A stretch of DNA of 64,000 nucleotides, taken from positions 17,185 through 81,184 of the forward strand of contig DCKB01000003.1 in NCBI GenBank assembly GCA_002320595.1, given 5' to 3'. A program made the position numbers and the translations under genes. Positions 17,929 through 26,667 of the stretch are shown piece by piece (within the stretch, counting starts at the first letter, position 1; every line of letters begins with the position of its first letter). Source of the DNA: Christensenella sp. UBA1685. GTDB taxonomy: Bacteria; Bacillota; Clostridia; Christensenellales; CAG-138. A model generated the notes under the pieces. That model ran no database searches, was not told the origin of the DNA, and was given only the letters and a program-made list of their open reading frames with translations.

Positions 17929-18157
17929 CGCCGGGAACGCCCAGCACGCCTGTAATCAGCGCATTGAGCGCATTGATCGGGATGGAAAGGGAAAAAAAGC
18001 CGCCCACAAAATTAAACAAAAACAGGATTACCGCGCCTAAAAGCGCATTAACCACGAGTTTCCAAAGCACCTTGAGCGGGAAAGCGAGCAGTTTGCAGAT
18101 CAGCCAAAGAACCAAAAGGCCCGCTGCAAACGCCAGAATTGAACCGAAGGGATTCAT
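17894..18157 (-). CDS. bofA: Pro-sigma-K processing inhibitor BofA family protein
   Basis: An 87-residue protein, almost entirely hydrophobic with two or three membrane segments and the BofA-like ending INALNALITGVLGVPGVILLLVLQ. BofA holds the SpoIVFB protease inactive until the forespore signal arrives. It follows a yaaL-type gene, the same order as yaaL-bofA in Bacillus, which supports the call. GGAGG lies nine bases before the ATG. Confidence 0.9.
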   Translation of the reverse strand: MNPFGSILAFAAGLLVLWLICKLLAFPLKVLWKLVVNALLGAVILFLFNFVGGFFSLSIPINALNALITGVLGVPGVILLLVLQWIL

Positions 18158-18213
18158 GTCCGTTGACCTCCATCGTTTTGAGGGCGGGCAGGGATCCCTT
18201 TTCCGTCCTCACT

Positions 18214-18444
18214 TTATTCTGCTTCTTCGTCGTCCCGCGCTTTTTGGCGAAGCAGGAACATATACTTGCGCCGGGCAGCCTCCATATCATAAATTGCGTA
18301 ATCCATAAGTTCCGGATCGTTTACGCTCTCAAAAAAGCGCGTGGCATCCTTCCACTTTTTCAGAGCCTCACGGATTTCTGCCTCTCCCCTGTGCGCCGCA
18401 CGTTCCCGCCCCGAAATGCGCGGGAGCAAACCTGTAATCGACAT
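18214..18444 (-). CDS. yaaL: YaaL-like protein (DUF2508)
   Basis: A 76-residue soluble protein with the DUF2508 pattern: a helix with ALKKWKDATRFFESVNDPELMDYAIYDMEAA followed by a basic helix KYMFLLRQKA (motif 18345-18220 in part). Function is unknown; it is a regular neighbour of bofA and recR in Bacillota. Two adjacent ATGs exist (18447 and 18444); the second has the better distance from GGAGG. Confidence 0.82.
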   Translation of the reverse strand: MSITGLLPRISGRERAAHRGEAEIREALKKWKDATRFFESVNDPELMDYAIYDMEAARRKYMFLLRQKARDDEEAE

Positions 18445-18545
18445 CATACCACCTCCGAAGGAGTCTTAATAAAAGGAAGTATGCTCCAATTTCGGAAGTT
18501 TATACATAATTAAAAGCGTGCTTTGTGCCTTTCACCAGCCATGCG

Positions 18546-20480
18546 TCAACCGGCAGGGATGATGTATGTCGCCCGAACCACATCGCCAAGCGTAGCGCCA
18601 TCGGTATAACAAAGGTAAACTTCATCCGCGCGGTGGGAAACCGCAATGGAGGCATACGGCAGGTCCGCAATTGTGCGGCTTTCACCCGAGGCAACGTCGT
18701 ATACCCAGAGGCGGTAGGGATATGCATCGTTCGCATCTCCCGTGCTTTCCGTCTCCTCTCCCGCGCTGCCGGACAGGCGATTTTCAATGTAGTAGAGCCT
18801 GCTTCCGTCATACGACCACAGGAAAGTATAGACGGAGAATTCATCCGTGATGGTGGTGAGCGCACCGTTATGCATATCGCGAATTCCGAAATGCGTTTCT
18901 CCGCCGCCTAACGCATCATCGCCCGATGCGCTGAAGGCCATATATCGTCCGTCGCCCGACAGGGCGAATGCGCTGCCCTCCATGTAACTGCGCCGCGTTC
19001 CTCCCTCCGGCTTGATGCGGTAGATCATTCCGCCGCCTTCAAGCGTGGTCTCACAGAAATACAGCTCCCCGTCAAAAAATGCAAGGCTTCCTTCATCCAC
19101 GCCCTTTTTATCTACAACCGTGTGGCGTTTGCTTTCCGTCGGCACATTGAAATCATACTGGTGGATGGAGATTTCGCCGGAACCGCCGATGGAAAACACG
19201 CGCCCGCCCATGCTGTCCCAAACATAAGCGCTGACCGTGTCGCCAAAGCCCATATCCGTGAGGTCCGTCAAAAGTTCCTTGGTGTCGAGATCGAATATGT
19301 ACAGATGCGCGCTTTCCGCCGCACGTTCCAGCACCGCGAGCTTCCGCCCATCCGGCGAATATTTTACGGATTCTATGGTCTGAAATTCAAAAGAAAGCAA
19401 TGGTTTGGATCCCCCGCCCATGCTCTGCACGCAAAGCTGTTCGTATGTATAGGTTTCCGCCAAGCTGCCGCGCGTAATCCGCCTGCTGTAAAGGAACCCA
19501 TCCCGTTGCGGCGTGACGGAAAGGAGCAACCCATCCGGGATGAGCGGCGTGAGCGCGGTTTCCTTGCCGTCAATGCGGGCAGGAAGCTGATCATAGGCGG
19601 CCATATACTCCATCGTTTCATCATATGCGGGAAGCGCTCCATTCTTGAGTTTCACAACGCTCCAATCTGACGGCACCGCGCCGGGTTCCTCCGTGAGAAT
19701 CCGCTCGCGCAGGCGTTCCGCCTCCGATTTTGCGGAAACCCCTTCGGAAATCAAGAGCACCGTGCTGTGGTCCGCCGCAAGGACCGGGGTCATTCCGCAG
19801 CCGCTCGAAAGCGTGCCCGCGCAATAGGCCTCAAATGCATTTGCCACGACATAGTAGCGCTCGTCCGCCGCAGCGTACTCATCGGCAACGATGTCAATCG
19901 CATCTGCGGCCGGCGTCTCCTGCGCTTCCGGCTCTGCCGCTTGCGCCGCGATGGGCCGCAGGAGGATTTCGATGCTCGTTTCATGTTCAACAACCTGAAA
20001 GGCGGCCTCTCCTGCCAACTGGAAATACAGCGTAAACGCCTCGCTGCCTTCAAATACCGTGCCAAAGCTGCCGAGCAGGAATTCGCTTGCGCTCAGGTCC
20101 AAATCGCGCAAATAATCCCAATAGGTGATCGAATCAAACGACACCGCAAGCCGGGTTGGCTGCGGCAACAGTGTGACGGCATAGCGCGGTACGTTGGCAA
20201 CCTCACGCTCGTCCGTCCCGCCGGACATGCGGCTGCCCCCGATAAACCCAAGGGTCAATCGTACATCGCCGTTTTCCTCCGCCGCACCGACGGCGTTGAT
20301 GTTCGCGTTCAGCAGCGTTCCGCCGCCCGTGGCTTCCCCTTCCGTTTGGAATCCTTCAAAGGATTGAGGCGGCGGCGTTCCTTCTGATGCTTCGCGCGCA
20401 CAGCCGGTGAAAGCTGCAAGAAAAAAGCATGCAGAAAGAATCAGTATCATTATTCCCTTTCCCTTTTGCGTAAGGCACAT
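18546..20480 (-). CDS. Lipoprotein with beta-propeller (TolB/WD40-like) repeats, function unknown
   Basis: About 644 residues. The signal ends in AAFTGCARE, a lipobox. The N-terminal half is beta-rich, possibly AMIN-like. The C-terminal half has propeller blades such as VKYSPDGRKLAVLE, YVWDSMGGRVFSIGG, LSGDGRYMAFSASG and FLWSYDGSRLYYIEN, the TolB/WD40-like PD40 pattern. It should sit on the outer face of the membrane and may bind protein or glycan. The ATG at 20480 follows GGAG by eight bases. It shares a divergent promoter region with the zinc-ribbon gene at 20699. Confidence 0.78.
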   Translation of the reverse strand: MCLTQKGKGIMILILSACFFLAAFTGCAREASEGTPPPQSFEGFQTEGEATGGGTLLNANINAVGAAEENGDVRLTLGFIGGSRMSGGTDEREVANVPRYAVTLLPQPTRLAVSFDSITYWDYLRDLDLSASEFLLGSFGTVFEGSEAFTLYFQLAGEAAFQVVEHETSIEILLRPIAAQAAEPEAQETPAADAIDIVADEYAAADERYYVVANAFEAYCAGTLSSGCGMTPVLAADHSTVLLISEGVSAKSEAERLRERILTEEPGAVPSDWSVVKLKNGALPAYDETMEYMAAYDQLPARIDGKETALTPLIPDGLLLSVTPQRDGFLYSRRITRGSLAETYTYEQLCVQSMGGGSKPLLSFEFQTIESVKYSPDGRKLAVLERAAESAHLYIFDLDTKELLTDLTDMGFGDTVSAYVWDSMGGRVFSIGGSGEISIHQYDFNVPTESKRHTVVDKKGVDEGSLAFFDGELYFCETTLEGGGMIYRIKPEGGTRRSYMEGSAFALSGDGRYMAFSASGDDALGGGETHFGIRDMHNGALTTITDEFSVYTFLWSYDGSRLYYIENRLSGSAGEETESTGDANDAYPYRLWVYDVASGESRTIADLPYASIAVSHRADEVYLCYTDGATLGDVVRATYIIPAG

Positions 20481-20544
20481 AATCGTACTCCTGTTCGGCA
20501 AAAATCATAGTCCAAAGCGCGATGGGCGTTTTTCGCCTGTTGTG

Positions 20545-20573
20545 ATTATAGCATAAAACTGTGTATGCGAAAA
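20545..20573 (-). promoter_or_regulatory. Promoter for the propeller lipoprotein
   Basis: On the minus strand TTTTCG, 17 bases, then TGC-TATAAT, a perfect extended -10. It lies about 65 bases upstream of the lipoprotein start. Confidence 0.72.
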
Positions 20574-20634
20574 CGCTGCATATGCGTTTCGGCTTTATTT
20601 CATAGTTTGTTTCCAAATAAAAAGCGTAAAAGTG

Positions 20635-20663
20635 TTTTCACACCGGAGCAGATTTGCTATAAT
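20635..20663 (+). promoter_or_regulatory. Promoter for the zinc-ribbon membrane protein
   Basis: TTTTCA, 17 bases, then TGC-TATAAT, a perfect extended -10, placed 35 bases before the gene start. It mirrors the divergent promoter at 20545-20573. Confidence 0.75.
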
Positions 20664-20698
20664 AAATTGATAATTCCTGTACAGGAGGTTTTTTCGAT

Positions 20699-22645
20699 AT
20701 GAAATGCAAGGTATGCGGCGCATACAATGAGGATTACCTCGAATACTGCGAAAACTGCGCTGCTCCGCTTACGCCCGACGAGCCGGAGCCTGCGCCCGCC
20801 GAGGATTCCTACGTTGCCTCCACAGGCGAAACGCCGCCAGCGTGGGGGTTTGTCCGCGCGCCGCAATGGCCGAAGCCTGAATTTGACGCCAACACCGTAA
20901 GCGAGGAAGATATTCCCGACACCTATTCCTCCCGCTTCAACCCAAGGCCCGCACAATCCCAATCCCAGGCGGCTGTCCAACAGCCTGCGCCGCCCGTGCC
21001 GGGTGAGCGCGGTTACAGCAACAATATGCGCGTGCACGCGCCGGTCAGGGAGCAGGCTCAGCCTACCCCCAGCGCGGCGGATACGCCGCGTCAGGCTGCT
21101 CCCGTTTCCGATTTTGATGAAGCTCCCGTGCGCCCTTATACGCCGCAGCGCAGCGCAGCCGCCACATGGGTGGCCAAGCAGGCGCCGGAGAGGAAGGCTG
21201 CCACACACGCGCGGCAGGCTCCCGTTGAAGCGGCGGCATCGGCTGGCGGATATGATGCGCTTGACGATTTTGAGTATGACGTCAAGCCTTCCCGCAGCAA
21301 GAAGCAAAAACGGGCCGCAGCAGGTTCCCGCAATTTGCTTTTCATCGCAGCAGTGGCGGTGCTCGTGGTGCTCATCGCTGTGTTTGCGATCATCTACTTA
21401 AACAAGAATTTCGATGGCAGTGTGGGCGCTTTCTTTGATTACGCCTTTGGTGGCAACCCATTCCCCAAGGCTGCGACCATCACTGCTGCACAAATGGACA
21501 ATGGCGACCCAGCCTATATCGTTACGGTTTACTGCAAAAACAATTACACGGCCCGTTTCACCTCAGGAGTAACCGTGCGTGAGGATGTTGTTGGTGCGCA
21601 AGCCCGCAACTGCGTTGCCTGGCGCATTCCGGAAGATATTTTTGTGCCTGATGCGCCGATCGCCGAAAGCGAATTGCACATCAAGCCGAACGTCGTAGTC
21701 ATCAGCCCAAATGGCGAAGAAACGGCAGTGGAATTTGAGGACGAGATCGTAATCTCCATCCCGGCAATCGAGCTGAACGTGACGTCTCCTACCGTAAGCG
21801 ACTTCACCACGGATACCGCCGTCGTTCCCATTACGGGTACGGTCAGCGACAATACGGCGGCTGTGTACGTGAACGAGACGCAGGTGCCCATTGATGAATC
21901 GGGCAATTTCAATACATCCTATACGCTGCCTGAAAGCGGTGCTTATGCAGTCACGGTCGAAGCGCGTAAGAACCGCTATCAGACCGCCTCGCAAACCTTT
22001 AACATCACCTTTGGCACGGGCACATCCGGGGATCCCGAAGGGACCGGCGCCACAACGCCCGGCACCGTTGAGGGCAATGTGACGTTTGCCGTAAACGATT
22101 CCGTTGTGCGGTATGCCACCACTTCCACCATGACCGTTTCCGGCACCATGGAAGCAGGCGCGGTGATCTCCGTTTCGGGCGTTGAACTGGAAGGGGATGT
22201 GACGCAGGACGCTGCTGCCGGCACATTCAGCTTTACGGTAAAAACGGAAAGCGTCGGACTGTATGCTGCCGTCATCACCGCCACCAAGGACAATGCGGCA
22301 AAATCCAGCACGCTCTACTTGGAGCACCGCCCGGATAAAGACAGCTACATGGGCGCCGTTCATGTGCTTGACTACGATCGCATTAAGAATTATCCCGAAC
22401 ATAAACAAGGCTACAAGGTTGTGGGAAAAGTGGTTGAAGTTTACCAGTCCGCGCCGTTTGTAACCGCCCGCATTCAGACCAGTTCCGGGGATATTGTGTT
22501 CAATTATTACAGCGGTGTGTCCGAAATCGCCGTTGGCGACGGCAAAACGTATAACCTCTATGCGGATCCCGCAGGCACATACACCCTTGCTGACGGCTCC
22601 ACTCTGCCGCTCATGCATGCATGGTATATCCTGAAAGACGGTTAA
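20699..22645 (+). CDS. Zinc-ribbon, single-pass membrane protein with Ig-like repeats (function unknown)
   Basis: A 648-residue protein. Residues 1-22 carry two CxxC knuckles (CKVCGAYNEDYLEYCENC), followed by a ~190-residue Pro/Ala-rich disordered region, a membrane segment near residue 220 (LLFIAAVAVLVVLIAVFAII), then beta-rich extracellular repeats resembling bacterial Ig-like domains (PVIGTVSDNTAAVYVNE-type and STMTVSGTMEAGAVISV) and a compact C-terminal domain. The predicted topology puts the zinc ribbon in the cytoplasm and the Ig-like part outside. ACAGGAGG precedes the ATG. Substrate or partner is not evident. Confidence 0.75.
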   Translation: MKCKVCGAYNEDYLEYCENCAAPLTPDEPEPAPAEDSYVASTGETPPAWGFVRAPQWPKPEFDANTVSEEDIPDTYSSRFNPRPAQSQSQAAVQQPAPPVPGERGYSNNMRVHAPVREQAQPTPSAADTPRQAAPVSDFDEAPVRPYTPQRSAAATWVAKQAPERKAATHARQAPVEAAASAGGYDALDDFEYDVKPSRSKKQKRAAAGSRNLLFIAAVAVLVVLIAVFAIIYLNKNFDGSVGAFFDYAFGGNPFPKAATITAAQMDNGDPAYIVTVYCKNNYTARFTSGVTVREDVVGAQARNCVAWRIPEDIFVPDAPIAESELHIKPNVVVISPNGEETAVEFEDEIVISIPAIELNVTSPTVSDFTTDTAVVPITGTVSDNTAAVYVNETQVPIDESGNFNTSYTLPESGAYAVTVEARKNRYQTASQTFNITFGTGTSGDPEGTGATTPGTVEGNVTFAVNDSVVRYATTSTMTVSGTMEAGAVISVSGVELEGDVTQDAAAGTFSFTVKTESVGLYAAVITATKDNAAKSSTLYLEHRPDKDSYMGAVHVLDYDRIKNYPEHKQGYKVVGKVVEVYQSAPFVTARIQTSSGDIVFNYYSGVSEIAVGDGKTYNLYADPAGTYTLADGSTLPLMHAWYILKDG

Positions 22646-22668
22646 ACCCTCCTGCATTTTAAGCCAAA

Positions 22669-22712
22669 ACAGCTGCTTAGCGGGCGGATGCATGCATCCG
22701 CCCCTCTGCTGT
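22669..22712 (+). repeat. Perfect 22-bp GC-rich palindrome in a larger hairpin
   Basis: GGGCGGATGCA is followed directly by its exact complement TGCATCCGCCC (22682-22703). Outer arms ACAGC and GCTGT extend the fold. It lies 24 bases after the zinc-ribbon gene stop. There is no T-run on either side, so it is a weak terminator candidate and may instead protect the 3' end of the mRNA. Confidence 0.6.
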
Positions 22713-22931
22713 CAAAAGGCCGAAACTTCAGCGCTCCGTCCCGATTTGGCGGTTTCGCCTGGCAAGCGCATGAATACGTTTTACGCAGCAAAGGTTTACC
22801 CGCACGTGTTTTTTATTATATGAAGCCTGCGGTGAAAGCAACATATGGAAAATCCCGAAAAGTGAAAAATTGTTTTTCGACAGCTTTAAAACGGAAAGGA
22901 ACACCCTGTCTTAGGGTATGGTTGATTGTGC

Positions 22932-23204
22932 ATGAAAATCTGGGCTGCAATTCGTACGGACGGCAAAATCCAGCAGGACATCGTAATGGAATTCAGCGAT
23001 CTGTCCCAAGCGCGCGTTGAAGATTGGGGGCCGATTATCGGTGAGCTCTGCCACGCGCTTGATCTCGCGCGCCCCGTGCTGCTGAAAAAGCACCTTCATG
23101 ACCTTGTGCTTTTTTTGCATACCGCATTCACGGCTGCTGATTTCATGGAGCCCATTGCGTTTGACAAGCTAACAGTAGAAATTTTTCCGGAGAAAAAGAA
23201 ATAA
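22932..23204 (+). CDS. Conserved small hypothetical protein
   Basis: A 90-residue protein beginning KIWAAIRTDGKIQQD, with a mixed alpha/beta pattern and a helical middle (ELCHALDLARPVLLKKHL). I recall similar uncharacterised clostridial proteins but no function. The ribosome site is poor; a TTG at 22926 fits AGGG slightly better, so the start is uncertain by two codons. It ends at a very strong shared terminator. Confidence 0.68.
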   Translation: MKIWAAIRTDGKIQQDIVMEFSDLSQARVEDWGPIIGELCHALDLARPVLLKKHLHDLVLFLHTAFTAADFMEPIAFDKLTVEIFPEKKK

Positions 23205-23211
23205 GCATCGT

Positions 23212-23264
23212 AAAAATGAAGCAGGCCGGGGGTTCCGTTCAACCCCCCGGCCTGCTTCATTTTT
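23212..23264. terminator. Strong bidirectional terminator between convergent genes
   Basis: A long stem (AAAAATGAAGCAGGCCGGGG paired with its complement) encloses a loop of about ten bases. The A/T ends supply a T-run in both directions. It separates the 22932 gene from the symporter gene. Confidence 0.93.
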
Positions 23265-23271
23265 GCTGCGC

Positions 23272-24522
23272 TTACGCTTTGGCGTTCGCCCTTGCTTCCA
23301 TCCTGGCCTTTTTGGCACGTTCCAATTTCGATATCCAGATGGCGCAGGTTGCGTCGCCTGTAATGTTCAGCGTTGTCCGCCCCATATCAAAGAGCTTATC
23401 TACGCCCGCAATGATGGCAATGCCTTCCACCGGAATGCCAATGGATGTTAAAACCATCGCAAGCATAATCATGCCTGCGCCGGAAACGCCCGCCGTACCG
23501 ACGGATGCAAGCGTAGCCGTCAGCACAACCATCGCCATGTCGGCAAGGGTCAGGTCAATATTGTAGCAGGCTGCGATAAAGATTGTTGCAACGGCCTGAT
23601 AAATTGCGGTGCCGTCCATATTGATGGTAGCGCCCAGCGGTAGGACGAAAGAGCTGATTTCCGGCTCAGCGCCCATATTGTTGCAGCATTCGATGTTCAG
23701 CGGAAGCGTTGCGTTGGAAGAAGTCGTGGTGAACGCGCATATCATCGCAGGCGCCAACCCTTTGAAAAAAGCGATGGGGCTCATCCCGCTCAGGAATTTT
23801 ATGCTGCTTCCGTATACCACAGCCACATGGATGATATAAGCGAGATATGCAACGCCGATCACTAGCGCAAGTGTGCCCACAATTTCCGGGCCGTTCACTG
23901 CCACCACATTTGCCATAAGGCAAAATACGCCAATCGGAGTAATCTTAATGATCATCATCATGATTTTCATGACGACCTCGTTCATGCAATTCACGATTTC
24001 ACCGATTTTCTCCCCCTTTTTGCCAGCAGCCAAAATGCCTGCGCCAACGAAAATCGCAATCACAATCACAGGAAGCATGTTCGCGCTGACCATCGGCGCA
24101 AGGATGTTGTCGGGGAAAATGTCAACAATGACCTGCATCATGCTGGGCGCTTCCTTTGCCGCATACTCAAGCTCCGCAAGCTCGGCGCTGGGCAGAGGCG
24201 GGAAAAGCCCTTTGAAGGCGGATGCAAGTGCAAGGCCGATTACAACCGCAACCGCAGTCGTAATCATATAATAAACAAATGTTTTGATGCCAACGCTGCC
24301 AACGCGTTTGAGATCTTTCAGGGAAATGACGCCATCCGTAATCGAAAACAGAACGACCGGGACAACCAGGAATTTCAAAAGGTTAATGTAAATCGTGCCG
24401 ATGGGTTTGAGGTAGTTGGTTGTGAAATCCGGATTTTTCAAAAAGCACAGGCCCGCCAGGATACCGGCAAGCATGCCTATGAAAATCCATACGGGCAAAG
24501 ACAATTTCTTCGCTGGCTTCAT
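23272..24522 (-). CDS. Dicarboxylate/amino acid:cation symporter (DAACS, GltP/GltT type)
   Basis: A 416-residue transporter of the glutamate/aspartate/dicarboxylate family. About eight membrane helices and two re-entrant loops are recognisable: the serine-rich HP1 tip reads TTSSNATLPL, TM7 has the sodium motif NMDGTAIYQ, and the HP2 region reads VGTAGVSGAGMIMLAMVL. It imports glutamate, aspartate or C4-dicarboxylates with sodium or protons; the exact substrate cannot be read. A very strong AAGGAGGT site precedes the ATG. The upstream gap is unusually AT-rich and contains palindromes. Confidence 0.93.
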   Translation of the reverse strand: MKPAKKLSLPVWIFIGMLAGILAGLCFLKNPDFTTNYLKPIGTIYINLLKFLVVPVVLFSITDGVISLKDLKRVGSVGIKTFVYYMITTAVAVVIGLALASAFKGLFPPLPSAELAELEYAAKEAPSMMQVIVDIFPDNILAPMVSANMLPVIVIAIFVGAGILAAGKKGEKIGEIVNCMNEVVMKIMMMIIKITPIGVFCLMANVVAVNGPEIVGTLALVIGVAYLAYIIHVAVVYGSSIKFLSGMSPIAFFKGLAPAMICAFTTTSSNATLPLNIECCNNMGAEPEISSFVLPLGATINMDGTAIYQAVATIFIAACYNIDLTLADMAMVVLTATLASVGTAGVSGAGMIMLAMVLTSIGIPVEGIAIIAGVDKLFDMGRTTLNITGDATCAIWISKLERAKKARMEARANAKA

Positions 24523-24914
24523 AGATGTACCTCCTTCAATTGTAGATGTGATGTTTCATTTTAGCATGGGATCGCTCTCCTGTACATGTCGTTTTTTATT
24601 TTATTAACGCATATTCCGTTAATAAACGTTTATATAATATTTAAATATTCCGTTTATCATTAATGCATATTAAATTATATTCTTGTTTCTTTCCGGTTTT
24701 TGTCTGGTTTGCATTGAATTATCGCAATGAATTACAGGCTTTTTTATCGCTGGCCTCACTCCTTTTTTTCCTTTCAAAGCAAATGTTTTCGAAAAATTGC
24801 CTTTCAAATTATTTAGCGATATTTTAGCGAGCATATCCTTTTTCAAATTTCTGCATAACAGCGTGTTTTGCTGCGCAAGCTATCCACATCACGAAAAAGG
24901 AGAAGGAAAACACC
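24523..24914. promoter_or_regulatory. AT-rich intergenic region with two 12-bp palindromes
   Basis: This 392-base gap is far more AT-rich than its surroundings. It holds two adjacent perfect palindromes, ATAAACGTTTAT (24622-24633) and ATATTTAAATAT (24637-24648). It also holds near-direct repeats ATTAACGCATATT and ATTAATGCATATT on either side of them. An extended -10 (TGC-TAAAAT on the minus strand, 24558-24563) could serve the symporter. No gene or tRNA was seen. Confidence 0.5.
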
Positions 24915-25127
24915 ATGGATACACTTGCGCTTATTCTCGTCATCATCGGCGCGCTGAACTGGGGTATGGTCGGCCTGTTCCAGTTCGATCTCATCGCCAG
25001 CATTTTCGGCGGCATGAGCACCGTCGTATCGCGCATCATCTATACGATCGTGGGCCTGGCAGGAATCTGGGGCATCTCCATCCTGTTCCGCCGCGATGGC
25101 ATCCGTCATTCCGACGAGAACGAATAA
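24915..25127 (+). CDS. DUF378 family small membrane protein
   Basis: A 70-residue protein with two membrane segments and the DUF378 signature ALNWGMVGLFQFDLI followed by RIIYTIVGLAGIWGI. Function unknown; these proteins are widespread in bacteria. AAGGAGAAGG lies upstream of the ATG. It is a single-gene unit ending at a strong hairpin. Confidence 0.88.
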   Translation: MDTLALILVIIGALNWGMVGLFQFDLIASIFGGMSTVVSRIIYTIVGLAGIWGISILFRRDGIRHSDENE

Positions 25128-25137
25128 CGGCTGAAAC

Positions 25138-25178
25138 AAAAACGGGCTTTCGCGCAGATTGGCGAAAGCCCGTTTTTG
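25138..25178. terminator. Bidirectional terminator after the DUF378 gene and the S41 protease
   Basis: AAAAACGGGCTTTCGC pairs with GCGAAAGCCCGTTTTT around a short loop, with A- and T-runs built in, so it works for both converging genes. Confidence 0.93.
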
Positions 25179-25185
25179 TTTCTTC

Positions 25186-26412
25186 TTATTCCGCTTCATC
25201 CGCTAACGCGCGCACATAATCAAGCGCAGCCCAAAGCTGTGCATCATCGTCCTGCTCAATTTGATCGATTGCAAGGCCTTTAAGCTCTTCCGGCAGGTCG
25301 ATCTCAATATCCGGAGTGACGCCAACCCCGTCGATATTCGCGCCGTTTGGCGTATAGTACGCATCGCTCGTAAGCTTGAGCCATGCGCGGTTGCCCTCAA
25401 TTTGCTTCGTTGTTTGCACAACGCCTTTTCCATAGGTTGTCATGCCCACAACTGCTCCGGCCTGAAAGTCCTGCACAGCCGCAGCGAGAATCTCGCTTGC
25501 GGATGCCGAGTTTTCATTCACGATAACCGCAATGGGCACTTTTACCCCTTTCGCGTTCGATTTATAAACCTCCCCTTCGGACTCCGTTCGCCCGCGTACG
25601 CTCACAATCGTTCCTTCGCCAAGAAGCGTATCCGCAATACTCACCACATCCAAAAGGGAACCGCCCGGGTTATTGCGCAGGTCAATCACAAGGGAACGCA
25701 TTCCGCGATCCGTAAGGTCCTTGATTGCTTCGCTGAATTCCGTAGCGCAGTTGCCCGTAAACATGCTGATGCGAATGTATCCCGTACGCTGATTAAACAG
25801 CGCGCTTGTGACACGGCTGAGGTTGAGCGCCGCGCAGGCAATCTGCAGTTCAAGCGTTTCCTCCCCCCGTTTGAGCGTAAGCGCAACGCTTTCCCCCACC
25901 TCGCGGTCAATTGCCGCCGCAAGCTCATCCAGCAGCATGCCGCCAATGCTCACGCCATCCACGGCAACAATCCTGTCACCCGGCTGAACACCGGCTTGGG
26001 CCGCAGGTGTTTCGTCATAAACATCCAGCACCAGCGCGCCTTCCGCATCCGGCTGGCCGATGAGAATGCCTATGCCGTTATATTGCCCGTTGATGTTAGA
26101 AAGATATGCCTCATATTCCTCCGCTGTGTAATATGCCGCATAAGGGTCATCCAGAGCGGCTACAATGCCTTTTGCCGCCGCATCAAGCAACGCATCCCGG
26201 CTCGGCGGTTCCTTCAATGAATCGTTTTGCAGCCGGTTGATCATCTCATCCAAAAACAGCAGGTCGCTGATCCCCGCGTATTCCTCTGCCGAAAGGACAA
26301 CCACATCCTCCCGCTCCTTGTTCAGAACCGACACCGTTATGCCGGCGGTTACGCTCGCCGTAACGAGAATGACCGCCAGAAAATATAAGATTGTCCTTAA
26401 CCAGGACTTCAT
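25186..26412 (-). CDS. S41 family C-terminal processing peptidase (CtpA/CtpB-like)
   Basis: A 408-residue serine protease: N-terminal membrane anchor (residues 1-30), a helical region, a PDZ domain (GIGILIGQPD to AAAIDREVGESV), then the S41 core with VIDLRNNPGGSLLDVV, the catalytic Ser in NENSASASEILAAA and the Lys in TYGKGVVQT. Relatives cut exported proteins; CtpB acts in sporulation signalling on SpoIVFA, so a link to the bofA system is possible but unproven. The ATG at 26412 follows GGAGG by nine bases. Confidence 0.93.
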   Translation of the reverse strand: MKSWLRTILYFLAVILVTASVTAGITVSVLNKEREDVVVLSAEEYAGISDLLFLDEMINRLQNDSLKEPPSRDALLDAAAKGIVAALDDPYAAYYTAEEYEAYLSNINGQYNGIGILIGQPDAEGALVLDVYDETPAAQAGVQPGDRIVAVDGVSIGGMLLDELAAAIDREVGESVALTLKRGEETLELQIACAALNLSRVTSALFNQRTGYIRISMFTGNCATEFSEAIKDLTDRGMRSLVIDLRNNPGGSLLDVVSIADTLLGEGTIVSVRGRTESEGEVYKSNAKGVKVPIAVIVNENSASASEILAAAVQDFQAGAVVGMTTYGKGVVQTTKQIEGNRAWLKLTSDAYYTPNGANIDGVGVTPDIEIDLPEELKGLAIDQIEQDDDAQLWAALDYVRALADEAE

Positions 26413-26494
26413 ATGGTTCAACCTCCATGCCAGTCGGGCAAAGCCTTCCTGATTCTTATGTCCATGTCCCCCATGGTATGAATAATTAAGGCTT

Positions 26495-26523
26495 ATTTTA
26501 CCAAACCAAAGCCCATTCGTCAA
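26495..26523 (-). promoter_or_regulatory. Sigma-A promoter for the S41 protease
   Basis: On the minus strand TTGACG, exactly 17 bases, then TAAAAT, about 85 bases upstream of the gene start. Confidence 0.75.
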
Positions 26524-26608
26524 ATAAACGAATTGTGTCCACCACTTTCTTCCATTTCGTGCAGCAAAGCACATATAAAAGCGCCACGTACGCACACGTT
26601 TCGACAAA

Positions 26609-26656
26609 AGCAGGCATAAAAAAGCGGACGCAGAGCGTCCGCTTTTTATGCCTGCA
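26609..26656. terminator. Strong terminator after the P-loop gene
   Basis: A stem of roughly 20 pairs (GCAGGCATAAAAAGCGGACG type arms) with an AGAG loop lies 12 bases past the stop of the 26668 gene. Internal A- and T-runs make it bidirectional. Confidence 0.9.
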
Positions 26657-26667
26657 GCTTTATTGAT

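Noticed and set aside
24523..24914. tRNA gene or riboswitch in the long AT-rich gap
   Set aside because: No cloverleaf or conserved riboswitch core could be traced; only palindromes and promoter-like elements are present.
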